Source: Pseudomonadota bacterium (lineage in GTDB: Bacteria; Bdellovibrionota; Bacteriovoracia; Bacteriovoracales; Bacteriovoracaceae). From it: DNA of 64,000 nucleotides. Positions within the stretch are counted from its first letter, which is position 1. Each line of letters begins with the position of its first letter. The stretch is taken from NCBI GenBank assembly GCA_027487515.1, contig JAIYDL010000001.1, positions 1 to 64,000 on the forward strand, written 5' to 3'. Below, piece by piece: positions 52,407-60,555 of the stretch. The notes below the pieces were generated by a model. It saw only the letters and a program-made list of their open reading frames with translations. It was not told the origin of the DNA and ran no database searches. Made by a program: the position numbers and the translations under genes.

Positions 52407-53300
52407 ATGACTATGACCTGCCCCAACACATCCTGCGCATTTCCCCAAAACATAGTTCGAGACGGATTCTTTCGGCGCAAGGAGGATTCCAAGATCATCC
52501 AGCGTTTTCGCTGTAAAACCTGTCGACAGCGATTCTCCGCTGCCACATTTTCTGAAGCTTACCGTCAGAAGCGCCGTCGAATTAATTCCACCCTTATGAA
52601 GCTTCTTTCGTCCAATGTTTCTCAACGACGCGCGGCGATTATTCTAGGAGTGCATCGAAGAACTGTCGAACGACGAGTCCCCTTCCTCGCTCAAAAATGC
52701 CGGCGTTTAAACGAGCGTTTTCTGCGAAGAGTTTCGGGTTCGGTACACAACATTCAGATCGATGATCTCATCACAAAAGAAAATTCAAAGCTCAAGCCCT
52801 TAGCGGTAACGATTGCCGTGGATGAGCATCGGCGGATAATCCTAGGGCTCGAGGTCTCGCAGATTCCAGCGTTCGGACTCCTAGCACACATTGCAATTAA
52901 AAAGTACGGCACCAGGAAGGATGAACATGGCCAGGGGTTAACGCGACTTTTTCAGAAGATCGCGCCGGTTCTGGCACGGGAGGTCTTGATCAAATCTGAC
53001 GAGCACAAGCGCTACCCTTTCTACATTGCGAAGTATCTTCCCCGAGCGCGACATGAAACCTACCCGAGTGAACGCGCCTGTGTAGCAGGGCAAGGGGAGC
53101 TCAAAAAAGTCCGCTATGATCCGCTCTTTATTGTGAACCACACCTGTGCGACTCTGCGAGCGAACATCAATCGCTTAATCAGAAAAACTTGGTGTACGAC
53201 GAAGAATCCGAAGCGTCTCCAGAATCACTTGGACATTTTTATGTACTACTACAATTCTGTGCTCCTGCCACAGGTAACACCATTCTTGTCGGGCAGTTAA
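52407..53300 (+). CDS. Solitary IS1-like transposase-related protein
   Basis: A 297-residue protein with an N-terminal zinc ribbon (CPNTSC...CKTC), a helix-turn-helix (VSQRRAAIILGVHRRTVERR) and a DDE-like region: IQIDDLIT, then IKSDEHKRYPFYIAKYLP, then NHTCATLRANINRLIRKTW. The order matches a fused InsA-InsB of the IS1 type. By eye the place of the catalytic Glu in IS1 is taken by Asn, though this may be a trait of the subfamily. No terminal inverted repeats or target duplications are seen, and the stop codon abuts the stop of the next gene with no gap, so a complete element is unlikely here. Confidence 0.75.
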   Translation: MTMTCPNTSCAFPQNIVRDGFFRRKEDSKIIQRFRCKTCRQRFSAATFSEAYRQKRRRINSTLMKLLSSNVSQRRAAIILGVHRRTVERRVPFLAQKCRRLNERFLRRVSGSVHNIQIDDLITKENSKLKPLAVTIAVDEHRRIILGLEVSQIPAFGLLAHIAIKKYGTRKDEHGQGLTRLFQKIAPVLAREVLIKSDEHKRYPFYIAKYLPRARHETYPSERACVAGQGELKKVRYDPLFIVNHTCATLRANINRLIRKTWCTTKNPKRLQNHLDIFMYYYNSVLLPQVTPFLSGS

Positions 53301-55154
53301 CTAGCGGAGCCTTGGGATGTGGCCCGGTTCAATCCTCCGGTAGAAAGTGCTACTTAAACTCAGGTCATCCTTGTTAATAAAGAACTTCACCACGTAGTCC
53401 TCGGGAATGAGCCCAATGTTAGGATCATACACCAACAGCTGGTGCCGATCACCAAGATCTCTCACCCCGTACACAACGAGCATGTGCTCAAGTCTGCGCT
53501 CTGGAAACGGCTGAAAGGTCAGAAGAGGATAGAGCCCCTTGCTCGTGAGGTAGGCAACTTCGGCGATGGAATCGGGACCGAGCTTCCTCGTGCTGAGCCA
53601 CTCTGCCGAAAGGCGGATGAATTGATTGTAGTGAGAGTTTGTGGCCGAAATGAGGTCCTCGAGGACCTTCCGGTCGGCGTTGGCGCTGAGCTCCTCGATG
53701 TTCGCGACCCCGGGGCCGAAGATCTGTTTTCCGGCCACGGCGTTCAGGAGCCCCTCGGTGTAGAAGCTCTTTGACCGTTTCGCGCCCTCAGGCCGGAAGA
53801 AAACATTCGACATGAGCGCGCGCTGAGTGAGGGCGAAACCTGCGCACATCCCAAACGGATTGGCAGCGTCAGTTTTGTTTGTGATCACGAGGCCCTTGAG
53901 GTTCGTTTTATCGGCATTGGCGAAGTCCTGAATTACGATGGGAAGGAGGACCGGTCGGCCACCCACCGTCACGACCTCAGGAATGATCCGGAACCGTTCT
54001 GCGATGAGGGTCTGAAAGTTCTTGTGGCGTCCTCGGTACGCCACGGGCTGGCCATTGAGTTCGATGAAGCGCTTCGCTGCTGCGGCCCTGAGCTCAGGAT
54101 GGGTGAAGGTGAATGTTTCTCTAGCACAGACCGTAGCCTCTTCTTGGCAGTTGTCATCCGCTGTCAACCGAAAGACTGCTGCTCCTCGGCGCTCTGTGAA
54201 TTCGGCGCTGAATCGTGCACCTTTGAACGAGGCTTCAAGGCCCGGCGTGAGAAACTTCCGTGTGCTTTCCTCGGAGAAGGCGACCAGCTGGTACATCCCA
54301 GAGAATTCGCCGTTCGCAAGGCGCAGGATATCCATCCGAGCGGTGAGGAGTTCGTTTGTGGACATCCGCTTAACGAAGCTTCGGAGTTTGTTGCCGGAGG
54401 ATGGGTAGAGCTTGGCGAGTTCGATGAGCTTCACGTAGGCAACGATTCGATCAGCGAACGGGCCCGCAAGCTGCACCCGGAGGTTCTGCGTAAAGAGGTG
54501 ATCAATTCCAGAGAGAGCATCGTCCAGGGCGCGGTCAACGATTTCCGCGCGTAGCGTTTTGATACTTGGGACGGTGAATTCCCTTCGGACCAGGCCCAGG
54601 GCCTTGAGTCGCGCTGGGAGCCAAACGGGGACATTCTTTTCCAGGCCTCCGATGCGGTTGTTTAGGACTGAATTCAGAATCTCTGCGACCTGGGTCGAGC
54701 AGTTCCGAGTGAGGAAGTTGTACGTCGCCTGCTTTTCGCCGACCACGTACTGGTTTAAGTTGCGAACGAGTTTCTGGACATCGGCCGTAGCGAGGTTGAG
54801 CTCGTAGTGGTAGAGGTTCCGCTCCTGGACATGAGTATTGGAAAGCCAGACGGTCTGAAACGGAGAGGGCTTGATGTCGAAGGCGTACCCGCCTCCGATG
54901 CCAACACCTCGGAGGTAGTTCACGCTCCCGCCCTCGAGGTCGGCACCGAACTCCACGGCCACGTCCGCGGTCACGTCGTAGTCCGCGGACTTTGTGAAGC
55001 GCAGGAAGGCGTGACCAAATTTCGACTCCAGCTGGCCCGCCGCCTGGGCAACGACTAAGGAGACTTTCGTGAAGTCCTCAGGCATCGGTGCGTGTCCGGC
55101 GAAGGCATTGAGGTAGAAGGCGAGGGAGAGTGCGGTGTAGAGCGGACGGAGCAT
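53301..55154 (-). CDS. DUF4105 / Lnb-type periplasmic protein
   Basis: A 617-residue exported protein (signal MLRPLYTALSLAFYLNAFAG). The N-terminal domain is of the DUF4105 family, with a His-Cys pair: His48 in SKFGHAFLRF and Cys152 in YNFLTRNCSTQ. This domain is now named after Lnb, a lipoprotein N-acyltransferase described in Bacteroides, and is related to NlpC/P60-like thiol enzymes. The remaining 400 residues are not recognised. Its acyltransferase role here is inferred only from the domain. An alternative is a cysteine protease-like function in the periplasm. Confidence 0.78.
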   Translation of the reverse strand: MLRPLYTALSLAFYLNAFAGHAPMPEDFTKVSLVVAQAAGQLESKFGHAFLRFTKSADYDVTADVAVEFGADLEGGSVNYLRGVGIGGGYAFDIKPSPFQTVWLSNTHVQERNLYHYELNLATADVQKLVRNLNQYVVGEKQATYNFLTRNCSTQVAEILNSVLNNRIGGLEKNVPVWLPARLKALGLVRREFTVPSIKTLRAEIVDRALDDALSGIDHLFTQNLRVQLAGPFADRIVAYVKLIELAKLYPSSGNKLRSFVKRMSTNELLTARMDILRLANGEFSGMYQLVAFSEESTRKFLTPGLEASFKGARFSAEFTERRGAAVFRLTADDNCQEEATVCARETFTFTHPELRAAAAKRFIELNGQPVAYRGRHKNFQTLIAERFRIIPEVVTVGGRPVLLPIVIQDFANADKTNLKGLVITNKTDAANPFGMCAGFALTQRALMSNVFFRPEGAKRSKSFYTEGLLNAVAGKQIFGPGVANIEELSANADRKVLEDLISATNSHYNQFIRLSAEWLSTRKLGPDSIAEVAYLTSKGLYPLLTFQPFPERRLEHMLVVYGVRDLGDRHQLLVYDPNIGLIPEDYVVKFFINKDDLSLSSTFYRRIEPGHIPRLR

Positions 55155-55375
55155 AGGTTTCTCTCGGTTACTGATGTTTCGACCAGTATATTGAAATCAC
55201 ACCGAGAGAGGGGGAAGGGGCGAAGCCTTTACAGCATCTGACCACTTCCTTGACGGCCCTCGGGCTTGTCCGCCCGCGAGTGTCGAAACTTTAAACAGTA
55301 GCAAGGCCTAGGTCCTTGAATCATGGATCTCGGATCTGGCCTCAGGTTTGCGACAGACAGGAACAAAGGAATCTC

Positions 55376-55567
55376 ATGAAGCTTTGTATCCTCAGCTGTC
55401 TTCTGTTTTCTTCTCTCGCTCACGCGAACCCGATGTTCTCCGTCAAGGAGCGGCTTCGACTGCATCTTTGGGTCTTCGGGCTGGAAGATCAGCAGCGACC
55501 GGAGATTCGGACTAAGCCAAAGAAGGCCCTTCCTGAAGAGGTCGAGCGGGCGCTTCGTAAAATATAA
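55376..55567 (+). CDS. Small exported peptide upstream of marR
   Basis: A 63-residue protein when started at 55376, which has AAAGGA upstream; the signal peptide is MKLCILSCLLFSSLAHANP. The mature 45 residues are basic and rich in arginine, leucine and glutamate (FSVKERLRLHLWVFGLEDQQ). It lies 62 bases before the MarR regulator and upstream of the palindromic operator. No family is known; a small periplasmic peptide is likely. Confidence 0.55.
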   Translation: MKLCILSCLLFSSLAHANPMFSVKERLRLHLWVFGLEDQQRPEIRTKPKKALPEEVERALRKI

Positions 55568-55587
55568 ATACCATCTTTTCGTAGCGC

Positions 55588-55608
55588 ATAGTATGATGAT
55601 CATACTAT
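55588..55608. promoter_or_regulatory. Perfect 21-bp palindrome, candidate MarR operator
   Basis: ATAGTATGAT, a central G and ATCATACTAT form an exact palindrome centred 32 bases before the marR ATG. Length and symmetry suit a dimeric winged-helix regulator, and TATGAT within it could be a -10 element, so binding would block transcription of the regulator itself. Confidence 0.75.
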
Positions 55609-55629
55609 CCCTGATCCAGGCAAGAGGCC

Positions 55630-56085
55630 ATGAAGAGAATCGCTAATATCGGAAGTTTGCTCAAGAAGATCTACCGGGTCTATAGCATCGAGCTCATCAA
55701 AGAACTCCAGGCCAGTGGCTTTAATGACCTGAGGCCCAGTTTCCTCGAGATCCTTATGTTCCTTTCCGAGAACGACGGCCCGTCGATCAAACTCATCGGA
55801 AAGGCCTGTGGATTAAAAAAACAAACGATGACCTCTCACCTGAACGAGCTCGAAAAGCGTGGCTACATTAAACGCACCCACTCAGACCAGGATAAGCGCG
55901 AACAGTTAGTCTACCTCACGGACTATGGTGAGAAATTCAAACTGAATCTCCTCGAGGTCACGAATGACCTAGAGGCACAGTACACAACTAAACTCGGGGA
56001 AGTGGAGCTCGATCGGGTCGAGCTCATGCTGGATAATCTCTACCGGGAGCTTCTCGAGAATCAGAAGAAAGGCAGTTTGATCTAA
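55630..56085 (+). CDS. MarR-family transcriptional regulator
   Basis: A 151-residue winged-helix regulator. The recognition region IKLIGKACGLKKQTMTSHLN and the wing RTHSDQDKREQLVYLTDYGE are typical of MarR proteins, which bind palindromic operators as dimers and release them on binding small phenolic or lipid ligands, or on oxidation. One cysteine (Cys60 region, GKACGL) lies in the DNA-binding part. A perfect palindrome 22 bases upstream suggests autoregulation. The 3' end overlaps the convergent rhodanese-like gene by four bases. Confidence 0.92.
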   Translation: MKRIANIGSLLKKIYRVYSIELIKELQASGFNDLRPSFLEILMFLSENDGPSIKLIGKACGLKKQTMTSHLNELEKRGYIKRTHSDQDKREQLVYLTDYGEKFKLNLLEVTNDLEAQYTTKLGEVELDRVELMLDNLYRELLENQKKGSLI

Positions 56086-56594
56086 GCGGTTCTTGCTTCC
56101 GCCAGGCGGAAGCCCTTCCAGAACTTGTATCCACCGGAGACGTTCGAGCAGTTGTAGTACCCACGCTTCACAAGGAACTCACACGCGAGGACTGACTGCG
56201 TCCCGTCTTCAGAGATCACCATGATCGGGGTCGTCTTATCGGTGATTTCGAAGAATCGTTCTGGGAAGTCGTCCCACGGGATGCGCACGGCCTCCGGCAG
56301 TTGCCGCGGTGGTGAAAAATCCGATGCCGAGACGTCCAGGAGGATGAAGTTGTAATCCGGATCACTGTACAATTTCCAGGCCTTCTCGGGGCTCAGGTCA
56401 TGGTACTTGCGGCCCTGGTAGATGTAATCGTCAGAGAGTTCTTCGCCGTTCTTCACACGGATGAGGTTCGCTCGCTCCACTAAAATCACACGCTCGAGTT
56501 CCTGTTGGAGCGAGAGGATTTGACCCTCGAGGTCTTCGATGTGTTTCTCGAAGGCCTGGAGCTGGGCGAAGATGTTCTTGAATTTTTTTGCCAT
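56082..56594 (-). CDS. Rhodanese-like protein without catalytic cysteine
   Basis: Started at 56594, after AGAGAGGAACGT, the protein has 170 residues; the ATG at 56714 would run into the next gene. Residues 1-45 form a coiled coil (FAQLQAFEKHIEDLEGQILS). The rest is a rhodanese fold: LLDVSASDFSPPRQLPEAV, IPWDDFP and FLVKRGYYNCSNVSGGYKFW. The active-site loop, normally CxxGxR, reads SEDGTQS, so there is no nucleophilic cysteine. It is probably a binding or scaffold protein and not a sulfurtransferase. Confidence 0.78.
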   Translation of the reverse strand: MAKKFKNIFAQLQAFEKHIEDLEGQILSLQQELERVILVERANLIRVKNGEELSDDYIYQGRKYHDLSPEKAWKLYSDPDYNFILLDVSASDFSPPRQLPEAVRIPWDDFPERFFEITDKTTPIMVISEDGTQSVLACEFLVKRGYYNCSNVSGGYKFWKGFRLAEARTA

Positions 56595-56632
56595 ACGTTC
56601 CTCTCTCTGAATTCTACCAGAGGAAGCGCTGC

Positions 56633-57535
56633 CTAAAAAAATGGGTAAATTGTACCGAACTGGATCCGATTCACGATCATCGTTGTCAGGATTGCTCCGG
56701 AGATGAAAACGCAACCCTCGTAGAATCCGTACCCTAGGCTCTGCATGTCCGTGTCGATGTGACCTTCAAGGCCCCGCTCTTCGCCGAGCTTGATCGGAAA
56801 GATCTTCACGAGGCCCTTCTTAAAGATCGGGAAGATGATGAGCGAGAGGATGGTCTTCAAAAGCACCTGGATGCAGTAGACCGTGATGTCGTAGTGCTCT
56901 TGATCGAAGCAGCTTGCGATGACGAACCCTGCGCCGAGCGTGAAGCCCCCGTAGGAAAAACACAGAGAGAGGTTTTTCTGGATCAACAGCCGGTTGAAGG
57001 AGAGCTTACTGATCAGCGTAAAGTATTTGACTGAAAACCCGACGATCACAAGCATGTAGAGCCAGAGGACGAGGAGAATCACGAGGGAGTTTTCCGCCTC
57101 GATCATCACGGTCCGGGTGAGGTAGGCGATGACGATGGCGTGGCAGAAGCTGATGAAGGCGTAGCTCATGTTCTTCCGCTTCAGAATCTCATCGGTGTAG
57201 TCGAAGTTGTAAAAGACGATGGACTCGACGATGTAGAGCGAGAGCAGGTAGAGGATGATGGCGATGGTTCCCCACACGGCGAAGTGGAAGATGCTCAGGA
57301 CGAACCCGGAGGTCTCGTTGAAAGTGATCGACGAAAAAATGATCGAGATCCCGACGACCCTGGCAAAGAGGTGGAGCGTGTCGGCCGGATTCTCCGCCGG
57401 GTGGATTTTCTTCAGGACCTGGCGTTTGACCGTCGGGTAGAAGACCACGTGCGCATACCGGTACACGTAGATCATGAGGCAGACGAACCCCGCGAGGAGG
57501 AGACGGATGACGAGTCGGTCAAAGATTTCGGCCAT
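56633..57535 (-). CDS. Polytopic membrane protein, DUF350-like
   Basis: A 300-residue protein with about eight hydrophobic segments arranged in two halves. Each half has paired helices, and the segment DEILKRKNMSYAFISFCHAI resembles the DUF350 signature in which an N-A pair precedes a helix; the family match is tentative. It ends 38 bases before the rhodanese-like start on the same strand. The upstream hypothetical gene ends nine bases away, so these genes may form one operon. Confidence 0.7.
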   Translation of the reverse strand: MAEIFDRLVIRLLLAGFVCLMIYVYRYAHVVFYPTVKRQVLKKIHPAENPADTLHLFARVVGISIIFSSITFNETSGFVLSIFHFAVWGTIAIILYLLSLYIVESIVFYNFDYTDEILKRKNMSYAFISFCHAIVIAYLTRTVMIEAENSLVILLVLWLYMLVIVGFSVKYFTLISKLSFNRLLIQKNLSLCFSYGGFTLGAGFVIASCFDQEHYDITVYCIQVLLKTILSLIIFPIFKKGLVKIFPIKLGEERGLEGHIDTDMQSLGYGFYEGCVFISGAILTTMIVNRIQFGTIYPFF

Positions 57536-57544
57536 GGGATTTCC

Positions 57545-58204
57545 TTAGAAGTTTTCCTTCAGGTATTCGATCAGGAGCGTTTTTAACTCGACCTTCTTGC
57601 GGCGCTCGTCCTTGAAGAAGTGGGGGAAATTTTCCCTGGTCACACGGCCCGTGGGCCCGAATTCCTGCGAGGTTCCGAAGAAAGGTCGGTTCAGAGTTAT
57701 GCTCGTTTTAAGCTCCAGGTAGAACTCTTCGTCGGGCCTAAACTTTCCCCAGCCAAGGAAGCGGGGAAAGTTCTTAAAGGACTTGCTGAAGCGCCAGCGC
57801 AGCTCTCCCTTTTTGTTCTTCCGCCATTCCCCGAATTCTCTGTTGTTCAGATAGAGCGAGCCCGGCGGCAAAGGCAGAAACTCTTCCTTGTCGTTCATCC
57901 TGCGGTAGATCGAGAGACCGATGTGGGGGAGGTTCTTCCGAGCAAACTCTTTACTGGTGCGGACGATGATCTCCTCGACCGTGTCGTAGCCAGAGATGAC
58001 CCGATACTTCTGGTAGTAGGTCTTGATCAGGAACCCCGTGGCATGGGTGTCCACCAGAATCATGGTCGTCATGGGGCCCTTGAGCAGTCGCGCGAAGCCG
58101 CGCTCGTTTTGGAGGTAGTGGACGCCGATCTCTGAGGGGGACAGGGCCTTGGCAAGCCCAAGGTAGAGGATCAACAGGACGGAGTAGAGGAAGAATTTAT
58201 ACAT
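57545..58204 (-). CDS. Exported hypothetical protein
   Basis: A 219-residue protein with an N-terminal signal sequence or anchor (FFLYSVLLILYLGLAKALS) and a basic mature part rich in phenylalanine, arginine and lysine (FSKSFKNFPRFLGWGKFRPD). No catalytic motif is recognised. It starts one base before the end of the HD-domain gene region on the same strand, indicating cotranscription of Grx, HD, this gene and the membrane protein. Confidence 0.66.
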   Translation of the reverse strand: MYKFFLYSVLLILYLGLAKALSPSEIGVHYLQNERGFARLLKGPMTTMILVDTHATGFLIKTYYQKYRVISGYDTVEEIIVRTSKEFARKNLPHIGLSIYRRMNDKEEFLPLPPGSLYLNNREFGEWRKNKKGELRWRFSKSFKNFPRFLGWGKFRPDEEFYLELKTSITLNRPFFGTSQEFGPTGRVTRENFPHFFKDERRKKVELKTLLIEYLKENF

Positions 58205-58205
58205 G

Positions 58206-59513
58206 CTAGGCCTGGATGATCTTTAGGATCGCCGCCTGCTGTCCTTGAGGGAGCTCGTCGAAATCACAGTGAATCCGGTTCACCGCATGGGACTGGCTAT
58301 ACTTCGCAAAGAGATCCGTCGCCTCTTGGATGTTCTTGATCGTACGGTGGCCTTTGGCGAGGGAAGATTCACGCAGCACTTTCATCGGGTAGATGTTCTG
58401 CGGCGAGTTCGCGCTGTAGTACTTCGATAACCGGCCCGAGGAAGAGCATTTGATGTAGTCGATGGTCTCGCTTCTCAGGTAATTTTCGAGCTCTGCCATC
58501 TGGTCGAGGTGCACAGTGCCGAAGGTCTCTAGAATTTTCTTCGGGATGTTGTTCATCACGATCCGCTGTGCCCACGGGTCCTTGGATTTCCGAAGGACTC
58601 GGTGGAGGTAGGCATCGTCGTGCTCGAGGTACGCTTCGATGTCCGCGGGGATCGCGTATTCGCTTCGGCCCGTGCCGTCGAAGTAGCGCTGGAGCATCTG
58701 CTCCAGACAGACGGCCCGGTAGTGGAAGTAAACCATCATGAACATGTGGAAGCGCGAGAGGAGGAAGTCATCGAAGGTGGAGATGGCCCGTTCTGAGATC
58801 CCAAGGAAGGCCTCTCCACCCTCGACGCAGATCTTCAGATTATCGATGATCCAGTCGAGGTCGAACTTCCCGTAGCTCACCCCGCAGAAGTAGCTGTCGC
58901 GTAAGAGGTAATCCATCCGATCGCAGTCCATCTCACTCGAAACGAGTTGGTGAAGCAGGGGAAAGTAGTTCACACCCTCGACCGTGAAGTAGGCGGGGTT
59001 AGAGCTCTCGCCCACGACGAGTTCAGCGATGGCCTTGGGGTCAATACCGAACTCGGCCGTGACCCCTCGAAACGCGGCGGTGAATGACGAATCGACGATG
59101 GATTTTATCGTGTAATCTTCGTGCGTCGCCTGCCGGTCGCGGTCGACGAACTGGGCCGGTAGGCGCAGGGCACTCACCTTCGGCATCACGGATTCCGTGG
59201 AGTGACTGAGCGGCGCGTGGCCGATGTCATGGAGGAGGCAGCCAAGCCTCAGGCTCTCCCGAAGGCGCTGGATCTCCCGAGACGATTGATCCTTAAAAAG
59301 ACCGTTAAAGACCATCGTTGCGATGTGCATGACTCCGATCGAATGGAGGTAGCGGGTGTGGGTCGCTCCAGGAAACACGTACTCAGAAAAGCCGAGCTGC
59401 TTGATGTTCCGCAGCCGCTGGAAGAAGGGGTGCTCAAGGATCTCGATCTCGGCGTCGTGGATCGCAATCGAGCCGTGGACCGGGTCTCTAATTTCCACGA
59501 GGCGTATTTCCAC
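58206..59513 (-). CDS. HD-domain phosphohydrolase (SAMHD1/YwfO-like, COG1078)
   Basis: A 435-residue protein with the HD-domain metal site: His52 in ATHTRYLHSIGV, His95-Asp96 in GCLLHDIGHAPLSHSTE and a later aspartate in SSEMDCDRMDYLLRDS. The start VEIRDPVHGSIAIHDAEIEI is characteristic of COG1078, relatives of the dNTP triphosphohydrolase SAMHD1. Its substrate may be dNTPs or other nucleotides. The start overlaps the end of the glutaredoxin gene by 26 bases. Confidence 0.92.
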   Translation of the reverse strand: MEIRLVEIRDPVHGSIAIHDAEIEILEHPFFQRLRNIKQLGFSEYVFPGATHTRYLHSIGVMHIATMVFNGLFKDQSSREIQRLRESLRLGCLLHDIGHAPLSHSTESVMPKVSALRLPAQFVDRDRQATHEDYTIKSIVDSSFTAAFRGVTAEFGIDPKAIAELVVGESSNPAYFTVEGVNYFPLLHQLVSSEMDCDRMDYLLRDSYFCGVSYGKFDLDWIIDNLKICVEGGEAFLGISERAISTFDDFLLSRFHMFMMVYFHYRAVCLEQMLQRYFDGTGRSEYAIPADIEAYLEHDDAYLHRVLRKSKDPWAQRIVMNNIPKKILETFGTVHLDQMAELENYLRSETIDYIKCSSSGRLSKYYSANSPQNIYPMKVLRESSLAKGHRTIKNIQEATDLFAKYSQSHAVNRIHCDFDELPQGQQAAILKIIQA

Positions 59514-59766
59514 TCAGGCCAAGGTCCTTGGCATAGGTGTGCAACCAGGCGGAGATGTCCCGCGACTCATGCATCGGCTTCCCGTCGATGAACAGACAGG
59601 GAACAGTGCCCCGGCCCGTGGCCTTGATGAGGGCATCTTTGTACTTCGGATTCTCGTTCACGTTAAAATATGACACGTGCTTCTCAAGGCCCGTTGCCTT
59701 GAGGGCCTGATCAACAATCTTGCAATAGGGACACTGGGGAAAAAAATAAAGTTCTAACTTCTTCAC
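59488..59766 (-). CDS. Glutaredoxin
   Basis: A thioredoxin-fold redox protein with active site CPYC (Cys12, Cys15 in the 92-residue form) and the cis-proline segment GRGTVPCLFIDGKPM. I choose the GTG at 59766, with GAGG before it, so that the protein begins KKLELYFFPQCPYC; the ATG at 59805 lies inside the terminator hairpin and adds an unconserved leader. It would reduce disulfides with glutathione or a thioredoxin-type reductase. The 3' end overlaps the HD-domain gene, implying coupled translation. Confidence 0.9.
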   Translation of the reverse strand: MKKLELYFFPQCPYCKIVDQALKATGLEKHVSYFNVNENPKYKDALIKATGRGTVPCLFIDGKPMHESRDISAWLHTYAKDLGLSGNTPRGN

Positions 59767-59781
59767 ACACACCTCATAAAC

Positions 59782-59807
59782 AAAAATGGCTCCCAGAGGA
59801 GCCATTT
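59782..59807 (-). terminator. Intrinsic terminator after the histone-like gene
   Basis: AAATGGCTCC and GGAGCCATTT (59784-59793 and 59798-59807) pair around CAGA; on the minus strand TTTTT follows. It lies between the histone-like gene and the glutaredoxin start. Confidence 0.9.
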
Positions 59808-59819
59808 GGTAGGTTCGAT

Positions 59820-60470
59820 CTAGAGATCGTCGTCCTCGTCCTCTTCTTCTTCGCCGGACTTTTTCTTCGGGCCTTTGACGTACTCAACGTCTTCGTCGAG
59901 TTCGTCGATCTCGTCTTCGTCTTCCGGAGAATCGAGGCCTTCTTCGTAGCCCCAGCCATAGCCGTAGCTCGCTTCCTCTTCTTCATCGGCGGCCGCATCC
60001 GCAGGCTTGGCCTCGCCCTCTTCTTCATCGTCGGCGTCGAACTCGGCATCGAAGTCGTCGTTGATCGAGTCTGATGTGTAGTCATCCCCCAGGTTCGCCG
60101 CGGCGTGCGCCGGAACTTTGGGTGCGAGGATTTCTTTGACCGGAGCTTTTTTCTCTTTTACAACTTTCGCCGCTGCCTTTGGAGCAGGCTTCGCAGCGGG
60201 AGTTTTTTTTGGTGCGGCCTTCGGTTTTGGTGCAACTTTTGGCGCTTGCTTTGGTGCAACTTTTTTCGCAGGCACAGCTTTCTTCGTCACTTTCTTCACG
60301 GCTTTCTTCGGGGCCACAACTTTCTTCGCCGCTGCCTTCTTCTTCGGAGCAGCTTTCGCGGGAGCCGCTTTCTTCGCTGTTACTTTCTTTACGACTTTCT
60401 TAGGCGCTGCTTTTTTGGCAGCCTTTGGGGCAGCCTTTTTTGTTACTTTTTTGGTCTTTTTCGTGGCCAC
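59820..60470 (-). CDS. Histone H1-like protein with acidic C-terminal tail
   Basis: A 216-residue protein with opposite charge at its two ends. Residues 1-115 are a low-complexity run of lysine, alanine and proline (KKAAPKAAKKAAPKK and like repeats) as in eukaryotic histone H1, chlamydial Hc1 and AlgP tails, and probably bind DNA or RNA without a fixed fold. Residues about 125-216 are rich in aspartate and glutamate (DADDEEEGEAKP, EEEEDEDDDL) with a short aromatic patch SYGYGWGYEEG. The acidic tail could shield or tune the basic half. The start is GTG after AGGA. A near-consensus promoter implies strong expression. Confidence 0.82.
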   Translation of the reverse strand: MATKKTKKVTKKAAPKAAKKAAPKKVVKKVTAKKAAPAKAAPKKKAAAKKVVAPKKAVKKVTKKAVPAKKVAPKQAPKVAPKPKAAPKKTPAAKPAPKAAAKVVKEKKAPVKEILAPKVPAHAAANLGDDYTSDSINDDFDAEFDADDEEEGEAKPADAAADEEEEASYGYGWGYEEGLDSPEDEDEIDELDEDVEYVKGPKKKSGEEEEDEDDDL

Positions 60471-60514
60471 AAAAGATCCTTTTGAAGAAGTGGAAGTGTG
60501 TATAAGACCCCACT

Positions 60515-60544
60515 ATTATAGGGCCCCGCTGAGGCCCTTATCAA
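60515..60544 (-). promoter_or_regulatory. Strong sigma-70-type promoter of the histone-like gene
   Basis: On the minus strand TTGATA (60539-60544) and a perfect TATAAT (60515-60520) are 18 bases apart. The spacer contains the inverted pair AGGGCC/GGCCCT. The leader is about 40 bases long. Confidence 0.8.
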
Positions 60545-60555
60545 GAGGCGAAAAA

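Noticed and set aside
52228-53300. A complete insertion sequence around the transposase-like gene.
   Set aside because: No inverted repeats or direct target repeats are visible, and the right end abuts the next gene's stop codon.
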